Position numbers and translations under genes: made by a program
Notes under the pieces: generated by a model
Database searches by the model: none
What the model saw: only the letters and a program-made list of their open reading frames with translations
Told to the model about the DNA's origin: nothing
Source: an uncultured Rubrobacteraceae bacterium
GTDB lineage: Bacteria; Actinomycetota; Rubrobacteria; Rubrobacterales; Rubrobacteraceae
Direction of reading: 5' to 3'
Length of the DNA stretch: 9,303 nt
Assembly: GCA_902805985.1 (NCBI GenBank)
Contig: CADCUW010000667.1
Coordinates: forward strand, 1 to 9,303
In this document: positions 1 to 6,113 of the stretch, one piece after another
Layout of the letters: each line of letters opens with the position of its first letter
Position numbering within the stretch: the first letter of the stretch is position 1

Positions 1-51
1 CTCAGGCTCGAAGACCTGGTGGAGGATTCGAACACCACGGGAGGACGATGA
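1..51 (+). CDS. uraD: C-terminal tail of probable OHCU decarboxylase (partial)
   Basis: Reading from base 1, the frame gives LRLEDLVEDSNTTGGR and then TGA at 49-51. An RLxDLV stretch near the C terminus is typical of 2-oxo-4-hydroxy-4-carboxy-5-ureidoimidazoline (OHCU) decarboxylase, which converts OHCU to S-allantoin as the last of the three urate-to-allantoin steps. The stop overlaps the ATG of urate oxidase in an ATGA arrangement, so translational coupling is likely. The other two enzymes of the same pathway follow directly, which is the strongest support. Only 16 residues are visible because the gene is cut by the window edge, so the family call rests on this short motif plus context. Another upstream purine-catabolism gene cannot be excluded. 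Confidence 0.6.
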   Translation, partial: LRLEDLVEDSNTTGGR

Positions 52-917
52 TGAGCGAGACGCCCCCGCCGGAGATCGTCCTCGGCCGGAACAACTACGG
101 CAAGTCCGAGGTCCGCCTCTTCAAGGTAAAGCGGGACACCGCCGTCCACGAGGTCTGGGACCTGAACGTCCGGGTCATCCTCGAAGGCGACTTCGACGCC
201 GCCCATTACCTTGGTGACAACTCCAAACTCCTGGCTACCGACACCATGCGCAACACGGTCTACGCGCTCGCGAAGGACCGCCTCATCGGGAGCATCGAGG
301 GCTTCGGGCTCGATCTCGTGGACCACTTTCTCGAAGCCGGCCCGACCGTCACGGTCTGCCGGGTCGAGGTCACGCAACTCCGGTGGCGCAGGATAGAGGT
401 GGAAGGCCAACCCCACGACCACTCCTTCGTCCGCGAGCGCGGCGAGCGCAAGGCGAAGGTCTGGGGCGACGGGACCGGCACCCGCCGGGTCGAGGCCGGC
501 ATCGACGACGTCTACGTCCTGAAGACGACGAACTCGGGGTGGGAGAACTTCTACCGCGACCGCTTCACCACCCTCCCCGACACCGACGACCGCGTCCTGG
601 CGACCATCGTCACCGCGAAGTGGGAGTACGACATCATCGACGCGGATTTCGACCATCTCTGGGATGGCGTGATGGCGAGGACCCTAGAGACCTTCACGGA
701 CCACTACAGCCCCTCCGTGCAGAATACGCTCTACCGAATGGGGAGGGCGGTGCTGGAGGAGTTCCCCGAGATAGAGAGGATCTGGTACTCCTTCCCGAAC
801 GTCCACCACATCGCATACGACCTCGAGCGTTTCGGGACCGATAACGATGGTGAGATCCTGCACGCCACCCAAGACCCCTACGGCCAGATCGAAGGCTGGG
901 TGGAGCGCCGCCCGTGA
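48..917 (+). CDS. uox: Urate oxidase (factor-independent uricase)
   Basis: This cofactor-free oxidase converts urate, O2 and water to 5-hydroxyisourate and H2O2 in the cytoplasm. At 289 residues it has the usual length for the family. Two tandem T-fold repeats are expected. Recognisable family elements are YGKSEVR (17-23, catalytic Lys19), LLATDTMRNTVY (61-72, catalytic Thr64 and Asp65), LKTTNSGWENFYRD (158-171, with the substrate-binding Arg170), SPSVQNTLY (221-229, Gln225) and FPNVHHIAYDL (249-259, Asn251 and His253). All key positions seem present, so the enzyme should be active. Two ATGs are in tandem at 48 and 51. The GGGAGG at 39-44 is only 3 nt from the first but 6 nt from the second, so ATG 51 may be the real start. 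The gene overlaps the upstream stop by ATGA and uraH by GTGA, forming a tightly coupled operon. Confidence 0.96.
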   Translation: MMSETPPPEIVLGRNNYGKSEVRLFKVKRDTAVHEVWDLNVRVILEGDFDAAHYLGDNSKLLATDTMRNTVYALAKDRLIGSIEGFGLDLVDHFLEAGPTVTVCRVEVTQLRWRRIEVEGQPHDHSFVRERGERKAKVWGDGTGTRRVEAGIDDVYVLKTTNSGWENFYRDRFTTLPDTDDRVLATIVTAKWEYDIIDADFDHLWDGVMARTLETFTDHYSPSVQNTLYRMGRAVLEEFPEIERIWYSFPNVHHIAYDLERFGTDNDGEILHATQDPYGQIEGWVERRP

Positions 918-1267
918 GCGGCCTCTTGACCACCCACGTCCTCGACACCGCCAACGGCAGGCCGGCAACCGGCATGTCGATAGAGCTGTACGCGATAGAG
1001 CGCGAACACCGCAGGCTGGTAAAGACCCTCCGGACCAACGCCGACGGACGGACAGACGAACCGCTGCTCGGTAAGGAGGAGTTCGCCGCCGGGCTCTACG
1101 AGGTCGTCTTCGACGTGGCCGGGTACTTCGCCCGTGACACGGACCTGCCGGACCCGCCGTTTCTCGGACGGGTACCGATCCGTTTCGGCGTCGCGGACCC
1201 CGCCGCCCACTACCACGTCCCCCTCCTCGTCTCCCCCTGGTCCTACAGTACCTACAGGGGAAGTTGA
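914..1267 (+). CDS. uraH: 5-hydroxyisourate hydrolase (transthyretin-like)
   Basis: The product hydrolyses 5-hydroxyisourate, made by the preceding uricase, to OHCU. It is 117 residues, normal for a bacterial HIUase. Visible hallmarks are the N-terminal LLTTHVLDTANGRPA (4-18) with His8, the TNADGR segment (41-46) with Arg46, the histidines in the AAHYHVPLLVSP strand (98-109), and the C-terminal YRGS tetrapeptide (114-117), which is diagnostic of HIUases as opposed to transthyretins. The start is GTG at 914, overlapping the uricase TGA as GTGA. A GGTGGAG at 898-904 serves as ribosome-binding site. The 4-nt overlap and shared pathway indicate co-translation with uox. No hairpin is seen after its stop, in contrast to most genes in this window, so transcription may continue into the DUF3830 gene. 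Confidence 0.96.
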   Translation: MSGLLTTHVLDTANGRPATGMSIELYAIEREHRRLVKTLRTNADGRTDEPLLGKEEFAAGLYEVVFDVAGYFARDTDLPDPPFLGRVPIRFGVADPAAHYHVPLLVSPWSYSTYRGS

Positions 1268-1341
1268 TGAGATAACGCCACACGAGAAGGATCGCAGATA
1301 GCCGAACAGTTGTCCGTTTGTCGTTGAGAGGAAATAACCGA

Positions 1342-1755
1342 GTGAGCGACGTGAGGATAACCGCGGGTCCCTACGAGTTCCTGGCGAGGTGGGAGCGGGG
1401 GCGGTGCCCGAGGACGGTGGAGGCGTTCGAGAAGCTCTTGCCTTACCGGCAGAAGATCATCCACGTGAGGTGGAGCGGAGAGGCGTGCTGGGTCCCCCTG
1501 GGCGACTACGACCTCGGGATCCCGTGGGAGGACGCGACGAGCGTGCCGCAGGCCGGTGAGATCCTGTTCTACCCGGGCGGCTACTCGGAGACGGAGATAC
1601 TCTTCCCCTACTACGGCACGGTCTTCCGCAGCAAGCTTGGCGAGCTCGCCGCCAACCACCTCATGACCGTGACCGAGGGCCACGAGAACCTGCGCCCTCT
1701 GGGCGAACTCTGCCTCTGGGAAGGCGCCCAGGACATCCTCTTCAAGAGGGCCTGA
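1342..1755 (+). CDS. DUF3830 family cyclophilin-like protein
   Basis: This 137-residue protein matches what is known of the DUF3830 family, whose members adopt a small beta-barrel cyclophilin-like fold of unestablished function. Family-like elements include PRTVEAFEKLLPYRQKIIH (23-41), RWSGEACWVPLG (43-54), AGEILFYPGGYSETEILFPYG-like residues (71-91), the KLGELAANHLMTV segment (98-110), and the C-terminal LWEGAQDILF (125-134). A TTG at 1318 lies in the same frame, but the GTG at 1342 is preferred: GAGAGGA at 1325-1331 sits about 10 nt upstream and the family N terminus begins close to this point. It lies 74 nt after uraH without an intervening terminator and is followed by a hairpin, so it may be the last gene of the urate operon. 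A link to purine or ureide breakdown is inferred from position only. Confidence 0.88.
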   Translation: MSDVRITAGPYEFLARWERGRCPRTVEAFEKLLPYRQKIIHVRWSGEACWVPLGDYDLGIPWEDATSVPQAGEILFYPGGYSETEILFPYYGTVFRSKLGELAANHLMTVTEGHENLRPLGELCLWEGAQDILFKRA

Positions 1756-1779
1756 ACACGCGGTCCTTCGAAACCGGCA

Positions 1780-1821
1780 GGTCCGCGCGGCCGAAGCGCG
1801 CGCTGTGGGTTCGCGCGGACC
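1780..1821 (+). terminator. Hairpin after the DUF3830 gene
   Basis: The arms GGTCCGCGCG (1780-1789) and CGCGCGGACC (1812-1821) are perfect complements with a 22-nt loop; a G-U pair could extend the stem by one. The hairpin starts 24 nt after the DUF3830 stop. No T-run follows. It probably ends the purine operon and separates it from the glycerate kinase gene, but the large loop makes it weaker than the other hairpins here. Confidence 0.5.
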
Positions 1822-1880
1822 AGGCCGCCCGTTCCAAAAAGTCTGTGGGCGCAATCTCGGCGGCGGCCACCCGCATGGAT

Positions 1881-1886
1881 TAGAGT
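1881..1886 (+). promoter_or_regulatory. Candidate -10 element of a leaderless glycerate kinase transcript
   Basis: TAGAGT fits the TANNNT -10 pattern common in actinobacteria. It ends 6 nt before the ATG at 1893, so transcription would begin at or next to the A of that ATG. No Shine-Dalgarno sequence is visible between it and the start. A good -35 is not evident. Leaderless mRNAs are common in this phylum, which supports the reading, but the site is short and was judged by eye. Confidence 0.4.
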
Positions 1887-1892
1887 GCGGTC

Positions 1893-3179
1893 ATGGATAA
1901 TGAGCTAAGAGAGATACTGCAAGCCGGTCTCGCGGCGGCCGACCCGAAAGACGCGGTCATGCGCTCCGTGCGGCTGGAAGGCGACGCAATACGCGTCGAA
2001 GACGCGCGCTTCGAGCCGGAGAAGTTATTCGTGGTCGCGGCCGGCAAGGCCGCCGGCGCGATGGCCCGGGCCGCTGAGGAGCTGTTCGGCGGACGCATCG
2101 AGGCCGGGCTCGTGGTGACGAAAGAGGACCACGACGGCGGGCCTGAAGGCTTCGAGACCATCTTCGCCTCCCACCCCGAGCCCGACGAGGGGGGCGTCGA
2201 GGCGGCGAGGAAGGTGCGGGAGCTCGCGGAGTCTCTCGGGGAGGGGGATCTGCTGGTCGCCATGATCTCCGGCGGGGCTTCCGCGCTGCTCGCGGATCCG
2301 GCCCCGCCGATAGAGCTCGCCGACCTCAAAAAGCTAACGCAGGACCTTCTCAAGAGCGGGGCGGATATCGGGGAGATCAACACCGTCCGCAAGCACGTCT
2401 CGGTCCTGAAAGGCGGCGGCCTCGCCCGCCTCGCCGCCCCAGCCAAGGTACTCGCCCTCCTCCTCTCGGACGTGGTCGGCGACGCGCCTTCTTCCATAGC
2501 CAGTGGCCCCGCCGCCCCCGATACGACCACGCTCGACGGGACGCACGCGGTGCTGAAGAGCTATGGCATAGAACCACCGCAGAGCATCGCCGAACACCTG
2601 GAGCAAGCCGAGGAGACCCCGAAACCCGGGGACCCCCTCTTCGAGAACGTCTCGAACGTCGTCTGCGGCGGCGGCCGGCACGCGGTCGAGGCCGCCGCGG
2701 AGAAGGCCGGGGATCTCGGATACGAACCGCTCGTGCTCTCGACGACCATGACCGGCGACGCCAGGGCCATCGCCTCCGTCTACGCGGCCATCGTCCGGGA
2801 GGCGCTGGAGAGCGGCAACCCGGCGCGTCCGCCCTGCGCCATAGTCTCGGGGGGCGAGGCGACCGTCGTCGTCAGGGGCGGGGGCACGGGCGGCCCCAAC
2901 CAGGAGTTCGCCCTGACGCTCGCGGTCGAGCTCGACGGGGTGGAAGGCTGGGCGGCCTTCGCGGCGGATACCGACGGCAACGACGGCCCGACGGACGCGG
3001 CCGGCGGCCTGGTGGACGGCGGGACGGCGGCGAGGATGCGGGAGGCCGGCGTGGACCCGGCCCTGGCCCTCGAAGAGAACGACGCCCGCGCGGCGCTAAA
3101 GGCGGGCGGGGCGTTACTCGTCACGGGTCCGACCGGCACCAACGTCAACGACCTGCGGGTGGTCCTGGTCTCCGGGTAG
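1893..3179 (+). CDS. gckA: Glycerate 2-kinase (DUF4147/MOFRL family)
   Basis: The product phosphorylates D-glycerate with ATP to 2-phosphoglycerate, feeding lower glycolysis. It is 428 residues, the full length of the two-domain family (N-terminal DUF4147, C-terminal MOFRL). Motifs seen are VVAAGKAAGAMA (47-58) with the probable catalytic Lys52, ISGGASALL (125-133), INTVRKHVSVLKGGGLA (162-178), SDVVGD...IASGPAAPD (192-210), SGGEATVVVRGGGTGGPNQE (319-338) with Arg328, DTDGNDGPTDAAGG (359-372) and the terminal TGPTGTNVNDL (411-421). Older annotations call such proteins hydroxypyruvate reductase (TtuD), but family biochemistry favours glycerate kinase. The ATG at 1893 has no visible ribosome-binding site and follows a -10-like TAGAGT, suggesting a leaderless message. 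A strong hairpin 22 nt after the stop makes it a probable single-gene unit. Confidence 0.95.
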   Translation: MDNELREILQAGLAAADPKDAVMRSVRLEGDAIRVEDARFEPEKLFVVAAGKAAGAMARAAEELFGGRIEAGLVVTKEDHDGGPEGFETIFASHPEPDEGGVEAARKVRELAESLGEGDLLVAMISGGASALLADPAPPIELADLKKLTQDLLKSGADIGEINTVRKHVSVLKGGGLARLAAPAKVLALLLSDVVGDAPSSIASGPAAPDTTTLDGTHAVLKSYGIEPPQSIAEHLEQAEETPKPGDPLFENVSNVVCGGGRHAVEAAAEKAGDLGYEPLVLSTTMTGDARAIASVYAAIVREALESGNPARPPCAIVSGGEATVVVRGGGTGGPNQEFALTLAVELDGVEGWAAFAADTDGNDGPTDAAGGLVDGGTAARMREAGVDPALALEENDARAALKAGGALLVTGPTGTNVNDLRVVLVSG

Positions 3180-3201
3180 CGCCGCCTGGCATCAGCCTTT
3201 C

Positions 3202-3241
3202 ATCGCTCAGATGGGGCCTCCGGAGGTCCCGTCTGGGCGAT
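3202..3241 (+). terminator. Strong 18-bp hairpin after glycerate kinase
   Basis: Bases 3202-3219 pair without a break with 3224-3241 (three G-U pairs) around a CCGG tetraloop, giving an 18-bp stem. It starts 22 nt after the glycerate kinase stop. No T-run follows on the plus strand, so this resembles the U-less hairpin terminators reported in high-GC actinobacteria. Termination is inferred from structure and position. Confidence 0.7.
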
Positions 3242-3249
3242 CAATCACA

Positions 3250-3266
3250 CCCCTGGCGAGGGGTTT
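3250..3266 (+). terminator. Short second hairpin with TTT tail
   Basis: CCCCT (3250-3254) and AGGGG (3259-3263) form a 5-bp stem around GGCG and are followed by TTT. It lies 8 nt beyond the larger hairpin and may back it up, or may be an attenuating structure in the lctP leader. The stem is short. The rest of the gap to 3368 holds no convincing promoter or operator. Confidence 0.3.
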
Positions 3267-3368
3267 GCAAGAAGTCGCCGGAAGTGCCATGCTGCCCGGG
3301 TGCCGCCGTGGGAGGTTCGGGGGCACAGGAGAGGGTGTCGGGAGACTTCGTCGGGGAGGTAAGGGGTC

Positions 3369-5042
3369 TTGTTCCAGCAGCTTTATGAGCCGGTAGGCAA
3401 TCTCGCGGTCTCAACGCTAATAGCGGCAATACCCATAATCGTGTTGTTCGTGCTTCTGGCGGGCATCCGGATGGCGGCCCAGTGGGCCTCGCTCATCACG
3501 CTCGCCATCGCGCTTGTCATCGCGGTGCTCGTCTACCAGATGCCACTCGGGCTGGCGCTCAACTCGACGCTCCTTGGGATCTGCTTCGGCCTCTTCCCCA
3601 TCGTCTGGATCGTTATAAACGCGATCTTTATCTACAACGTCATCGTGGACACAGGCCTCTTCAACACCATCCGCGACTCGCTGGCCGGCGTTAGCAACGA
3701 CCGGCGCATCCAGGTCGTCCTTATAGCCTTCGTCTTCGGGGCGCTGCTCGAGGCGACGGCGGGCTTCGGGACGCCCGTGGCGATCACCGCCTCCCTCATG
3801 GCCGGGCTCGGCTTCGAGGCGATTTACGCCGCGGCGCTCGCGCTCCTGGCGAACACGGCGCCCGTCGCCTTCGGCGGGTTCGGGATACCCATCATCACCG
3901 GCGCCTCGGTCGCGGGTCTCGACGTGCTCGAGCTCTCGCAGATGGTCGGCCGCCAGACGCCGGTGCTCGCCGTCATCATCCCGGGCATGCTCGTCACCGT
4001 GATGGCCGGTTTCCGCAAGATGCTCGAGGTGTGGCCCGTGGTCGTGGTGAGCGGGGTCGCCTTCGCCGGCACGCAGTTCGTGGTGTCGAACGTCCTGGGT
4101 CCCGAGCTCGCCGACCTTCTGGCGGCCCTCGTCACCGTCGTCGCCGTCATAGCCCTCATGTCGTTCTGGCGCCCCTCGACCGAGTGGCACTTCGAGAACG
4201 AGCCGGCGGCCTCCGAGAGGGAGTCCTACGAGACGCCGCCGCTCGGGCGGACGCTCTACGCGTGGTCGCCCTTCATCATCATCGTGGCGCTGTTCCTGAT
4301 CGTCCAGATCCCGCCCATAAAAGCCGCCGTCGGCGCCGCCCAGACGGCCATAAACTTCCCGACCGCCGAGCTGAGCGAGACGACCGGACTCCCGACCGTC
4401 CCCTGGCCCGGCCTGAACGAGCAGATAGAGCAGCAGCCGCCCGTCGTCCCGGAGGCCGCCCCCTACGAAGCCACCTACTCGACCAACTGGCTCTCCGCGG
4501 CCGGCACCATCATCCTCATAGCCGACATCATAGCCCTCGCGTTCTTGAGGGTGGGACCGGGCAGAGCACTCAGGATCTACGGCGAGAGCCTGAACCAGCT
4601 CAAGTGGGCCATCCTCACCATCGCCTCCATCCTCGGCCTCGCCTACCTCCTGAACTACTCCGGCATGACCTTCACGCTCGGCCTCGCCTTCGCCTCGACA
4701 GGCTTCCTGTACGTGTTCTTCGCCTCGTTTATCGGGTGGCTCGGGGTGGCGTTGACGGGCTCGGACACGTCTTCCAACGCGCTCTTTGCGAACCTGCAGA
4801 AGGTGACGGCGCAGCAGATCGGGGTAAGCCCGAACCTGACCGTCGGCGCGAACTCCTCGGGCGGCGTTCTCGGGAAGATGATCTCACCGCAGAACCTCGC
4901 CGTCGGCACGAGCGCCACGGGCCTTCAGGGGCGCGAGGGCGACCTCCTTCGTCTGGTCCTGAAGTGGTCCATAGGATTGACCATCGTCATGTCTATCCTG
5001 GTGGTCCTTCAGGCGACGGTGCTGAACTTCATGGTGCCCTAG
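3369..5042 (+). CDS. lctP: L-lactate/glycolate permease (LctP family)
   Basis: This inner-membrane secondary carrier takes up L-lactate, and in some family members D-lactate and glycolate, with protons. It is 557 residues; Escherichia coli LldP is 551. The start is TTG at 3369 behind a long purine-rich ribosome-binding site (GGGGAGG and GGGG, 3355-3366). The N terminus FQQLYEPVGN matches the family's WQQNYDP-type opening, confirming this start. About a dozen or more hydrophobic segments are visible from residue 13 onward. Conserved blocks are GALLEATAGFGTPVAIT (124-140), ANTAPVAFGGFGIPI (161-175), LTGSDTSSNALFANLQ (462-477) and GKMISPQNLAV (502-512). No lactate dehydrogenase genes (lldEFG or lldD) lie nearby. 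The preceding glycerate kinase makes glycolate or another short hydroxyacid a plausible substrate. It ends convergently with the padR unit. Confidence 0.95.
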   Translation: MFQQLYEPVGNLAVSTLIAAIPIIVLFVLLAGIRMAAQWASLITLAIALVIAVLVYQMPLGLALNSTLLGICFGLFPIVWIVINAIFIYNVIVDTGLFNTIRDSLAGVSNDRRIQVVLIAFVFGALLEATAGFGTPVAITASLMAGLGFEAIYAAALALLANTAPVAFGGFGIPIITGASVAGLDVLELSQMVGRQTPVLAVIIPGMLVTVMAGFRKMLEVWPVVVVSGVAFAGTQFVVSNVLGPELADLLAALVTVVAVIALMSFWRPSTEWHFENEPAASERESYETPPLGRTLYAWSPFIIIVALFLIVQIPPIKAAVGAAQTAINFPTAELSETTGLPTVPWPGLNEQIEQQPPVVPEAAPYEATYSTNWLSAAGTIILIADIIALAFLRVGPGRALRIYGESLNQLKWAILTIASILGLAYLLNYSGMTFTLGLAFASTGFLYVFFASFIGWLGVALTGSDTSSNALFANLQKVTAQQIGVSPNLTVGANSSGGVLGKMISPQNLAVGTSATGLQGREGDLLRLVLKWSIGLTIVMSILVVLQATVLNFMVP

Positions 5043-5063
5043 CGGAACGAGCTTTCAGCGATC

Positions 5064-5102
5064 AGCTTTCAGCCGTCGGCGTTTTGCTGGCGGCTGAAGG
5101 CT
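5064..5102 (+). terminator. Repeat-type hairpin terminator after lctP
   Basis: Bases 5064-5080 pair with 5086-5102 along 17 bp (several G-U pairs) around the loop GTTTT, followed by TT. It starts 21 nt after the lctP stop. Its arms, TTCAGCCGTC and GGCGGCTGAA, recur in the hairpin after pfpI (7375-7408) on the other strand, so it is one copy of a dispersed element. The direct repeat GCTTTCAGC occurs at 5051-5059 and again at 5065-5073 in the left arm, giving an alternative left arm. Confidence 0.75.
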
Positions 5103-5109
5103 TTGGCAG

Positions 5110-5130
5110 GGACCACGCCGCGGGTGGTCC
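5110..5130 (-). terminator. Hairpin ending the padR unit
   Basis: GGACCAC (5110-5116) and GTGGTCC (5124-5130) form a perfect 7-bp stem with a 7-nt loop. On the minus strand it starts 26 nt after the stop of the small frameshifted gene, like the other hairpins in this window. It lies between two converging units, only 7 nt from the lctP hairpin. No U-tract is present. Confidence 0.5.
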
Positions 5131-5156
5131 TACGGGCAAGTCCCCCAGGGGAGTCC

Positions 5157-5371
5157 CTATCCCTTCAGCTCCGCGGCGCCGGTGCGTGCCCTGTCGGCGA
5201 AGAAGACCACGTCCCGCCAGAACGACTCTTCCGCGGCGTGTCCCGCCAGGTCTTGCCCATGCCCGCGCAGCCGGCGCAGGCCGCCCGCCGCCAGGACGAA
5301 GGCCGAGCCAGCGTCGAACGGGAGCGTGGGCCTCTCGAGCAGCCCCCCGCCGAACCCTTTGCGCCCATCAT
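5157..5371 (-). CDS. Small gene overlapping padR, readable only with a -1 frameshift
   Basis: ATG at 5371 overlaps the padR stop as ATGA, but its frame soon becomes arginine- and serine-rich and looks non-coding. The -1 frame from about 5354 down to TAG at 5157-5159 reads like real protein: LLERPTLPFDAGSAFVLAAG, then EESFWRDVVFFADRARTGA, with G or C at most third positions. Joining the two frames at A_AAG_GGT (5354-5360) gives a 71-residue product starting MMGAKGFGGGLLERP. The span is 215 nt, one base short of 72 codons. The cause could be a single-base loss in the GGG run (pseudogene or sequencing error) or programmed -1 frameshifting. A hairpin 26 nt beyond the stop supports this as the true gene end. 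I do not recognise the family; coupling to padR suggests a functional link. Confidence 0.55.
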
Positions 5372-5733
5372 CCGTATGCCCCGCGCAGGAACCGGTCCGC
5401 GTTCCCCGCGTACGCGCGCAGGAAGACCTCGATCTCCTCCCGGTACGACCTCAAGGATTCCGCCAGGAACTCGACGTACGCCCTGCCCGGCTCGGTAAGC
5501 CCGTACTTCCGCCGCGAGAGCAGGTACCCGAGGTGCTCCCGCTCCGAGAAGACCAGGCCCTCGGCCTCCGCGCGCCGGAACGTCCTGTAGACCTCGCCCG
5601 GCCGCACGACGCCGAAGCCCAGGTCGGCCAGCCGGCCCATCAGATCGTGCCTCCGCAGGTCCCCGCCGCGCATGGACAGCAGGAGGAAGGGCACGAGCCA
5701 CTCTTGGGCGTCCCCGGCGAAGTCGTCCCTCAT
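5368..5733 (-). CDS. PadR-family winged-helix transcriptional regulator
   Basis: This 121-residue protein has the PadR layout: an N-terminal winged helix (WLVPFLLLSM, 12-21, through RRKYGLTEPGRAYVEFL, 74-90) and a C-terminal helix (91-109) expected to mediate dimerisation. RPGEVYRTFRRAEAEGLV (44-61) corresponds to the recognition helix and the start of the wing (family form PGTVYRTLRRLEEEGLV). The spacing resembles the PadR subgroup that includes polyhydroxybutyrate-responsive repressors, but no effector can be named. The open frame extends upstream to 5880, yet the ATG at 5733 is chosen because GGGGAGGG lies just upstream and the earlier residues are low-complexity and not PadR-like. PadR proteins usually repress nearby or own genes. 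Here the overlapping small downstream gene is the closest candidate partner. Confidence 0.85.
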   Translation of the reverse strand: MRDDFAGDAQEWLVPFLLLSMRGGDLRRHDLMGRLADLGFGVVRPGEVYRTFRRAEAEGLVFSEREHLGYLLSRRKYGLTEPGRAYVEFLAESLRSYREEIEVFLRAYAGNADRFLRGAYG

Positions 5734-5911
5734 CGCCGCCCTCCCCGCGAAACAGCCGGCACCCCCGAATTGGTCTCTGTGCGGCCCATCTGTACGCTCC
5801 TCCCGCTGCGGTTCGTGACGTCGTTCTGTTCGATTCGGGACGGTTGGGCGCCCCGTTCGATCCCCGGAAATCTCCCCCATGCCGTGCCCCGACCCCCCGA
5901 GAACATCTTCT

Positions 5912-6047
5912 TGGGGTCGCGAGCACGACGATGTCGGAGGCCGGGATCTTCTCCCTCACCCTCGGCCAGTCGTTGCCGCCCCCTCGTCTGAGACTGGTCG
6001 GACGACTCCTTGAGCGTGCAGTCGAGGATCAATGCTTTGAAGTAGTG
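5912..6047 (-). pseudogene. Remnant of flavodoxin-family NAD(P)H-dependent oxidoreductase
   Basis: Two pieces of one protein family lie in different frames. From 6047 one frame reads HYFKALILDCTLKESSDQS, the first beta-strand and flavin-phosphate loop of flavodoxin-like NAD(P)H:FMN oxidoreductases (family form FKALILNCTLKPSP). The next frame, ending at 5912, reads GGNDWPRVREKIPASDIVVL then ATP, which is the later DxWPxLREKIxxADIVVLATP block. In intact relatives about 40 residues separate these blocks, and over 100 residues follow. Here they nearly touch, the frame changes between them, and nothing recognisable follows. No start codon fits: the family N terminus falls at CAC, and the only upstream GTG lies inside the adh terminator. 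I read this as a gene broken by internal deletion, frameshift and 3' loss. The rest of 5734-6063 shows nothing else convincing. Confidence 0.7.
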
Positions 6048-6063
6048 TGGCCCCTCCCTACGC

Positions 6064-6093
6064 GACACGGGGAGAGCTAGCTCTCCCCGTGTC
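6064..6093 (-). terminator. Perfect 30-nt palindrome after the zinc alcohol dehydrogenase
   Basis: The 30 bases are an exact palindrome: 13-bp arms GACACGGGGAGAG and CTCTCCCCGTGTC around CTAG. On the minus strand it begins 20 nt after the adh stop. It should fold equally well from either strand. There is no U-tract on the minus side; on the plus side it is followed by the pyrimidine-rich TCTCTGTCCTGT. Termination is the simplest role, though a perfect palindrome can also be a dimeric protein's binding site. Confidence 0.7.
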
Positions 6094-6113
6094 TCTCTGT
6101 CCTGTGCTTCCCG

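Noticed and set aside
1310..1338. TTGTCC-N17-AATAAC as a promoter for the DUF3830 gene
   Set aside because: The spacing is good, but each box matches only four of six positions and transcription would begin just after the GTG start, conflicting with the visible ribosome-binding site.
3265..3293. TTGCAA-N17-CATGCT as an lctP promoter
   Set aside because: Both boxes are weak and part of the -35 overlaps the tail of a hairpin; no better than chance in this 120-nt gap.
3417..4190. 257-codon minus-strand open frame inside lctP
   Set aside because: The composition is dominated by Glu, Asp, His, Gly and Arg, as expected for the complement of hydrophobic codons; no ribosome-binding site or homology is apparent.
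4031..5590. 519-codon plus-strand open frame running through lctP into the padR region
   Set aside because: Its translation is Arg/Pro/His-rich with no family features, it overlaps the strongly conserved permease in another frame, and it runs antisense to padR. Long spurious frames are expected at this GC content.
5734..5880. N-terminal extension of padR to 5880
   Set aside because: The 49 extra residues are Arg/Pro/Gly-rich and unlike any PadR N terminus; the internal ATG has a strong ribosome-binding site.
5165..5959. 264-codon minus-strand open frame spanning padR and the oxidoreductase remnant
   Set aside because: Only its first residues (REKIPASDIVVLATP) look like protein and belong to the decayed gene; the rest is out of frame with padR and with the small downstream gene.
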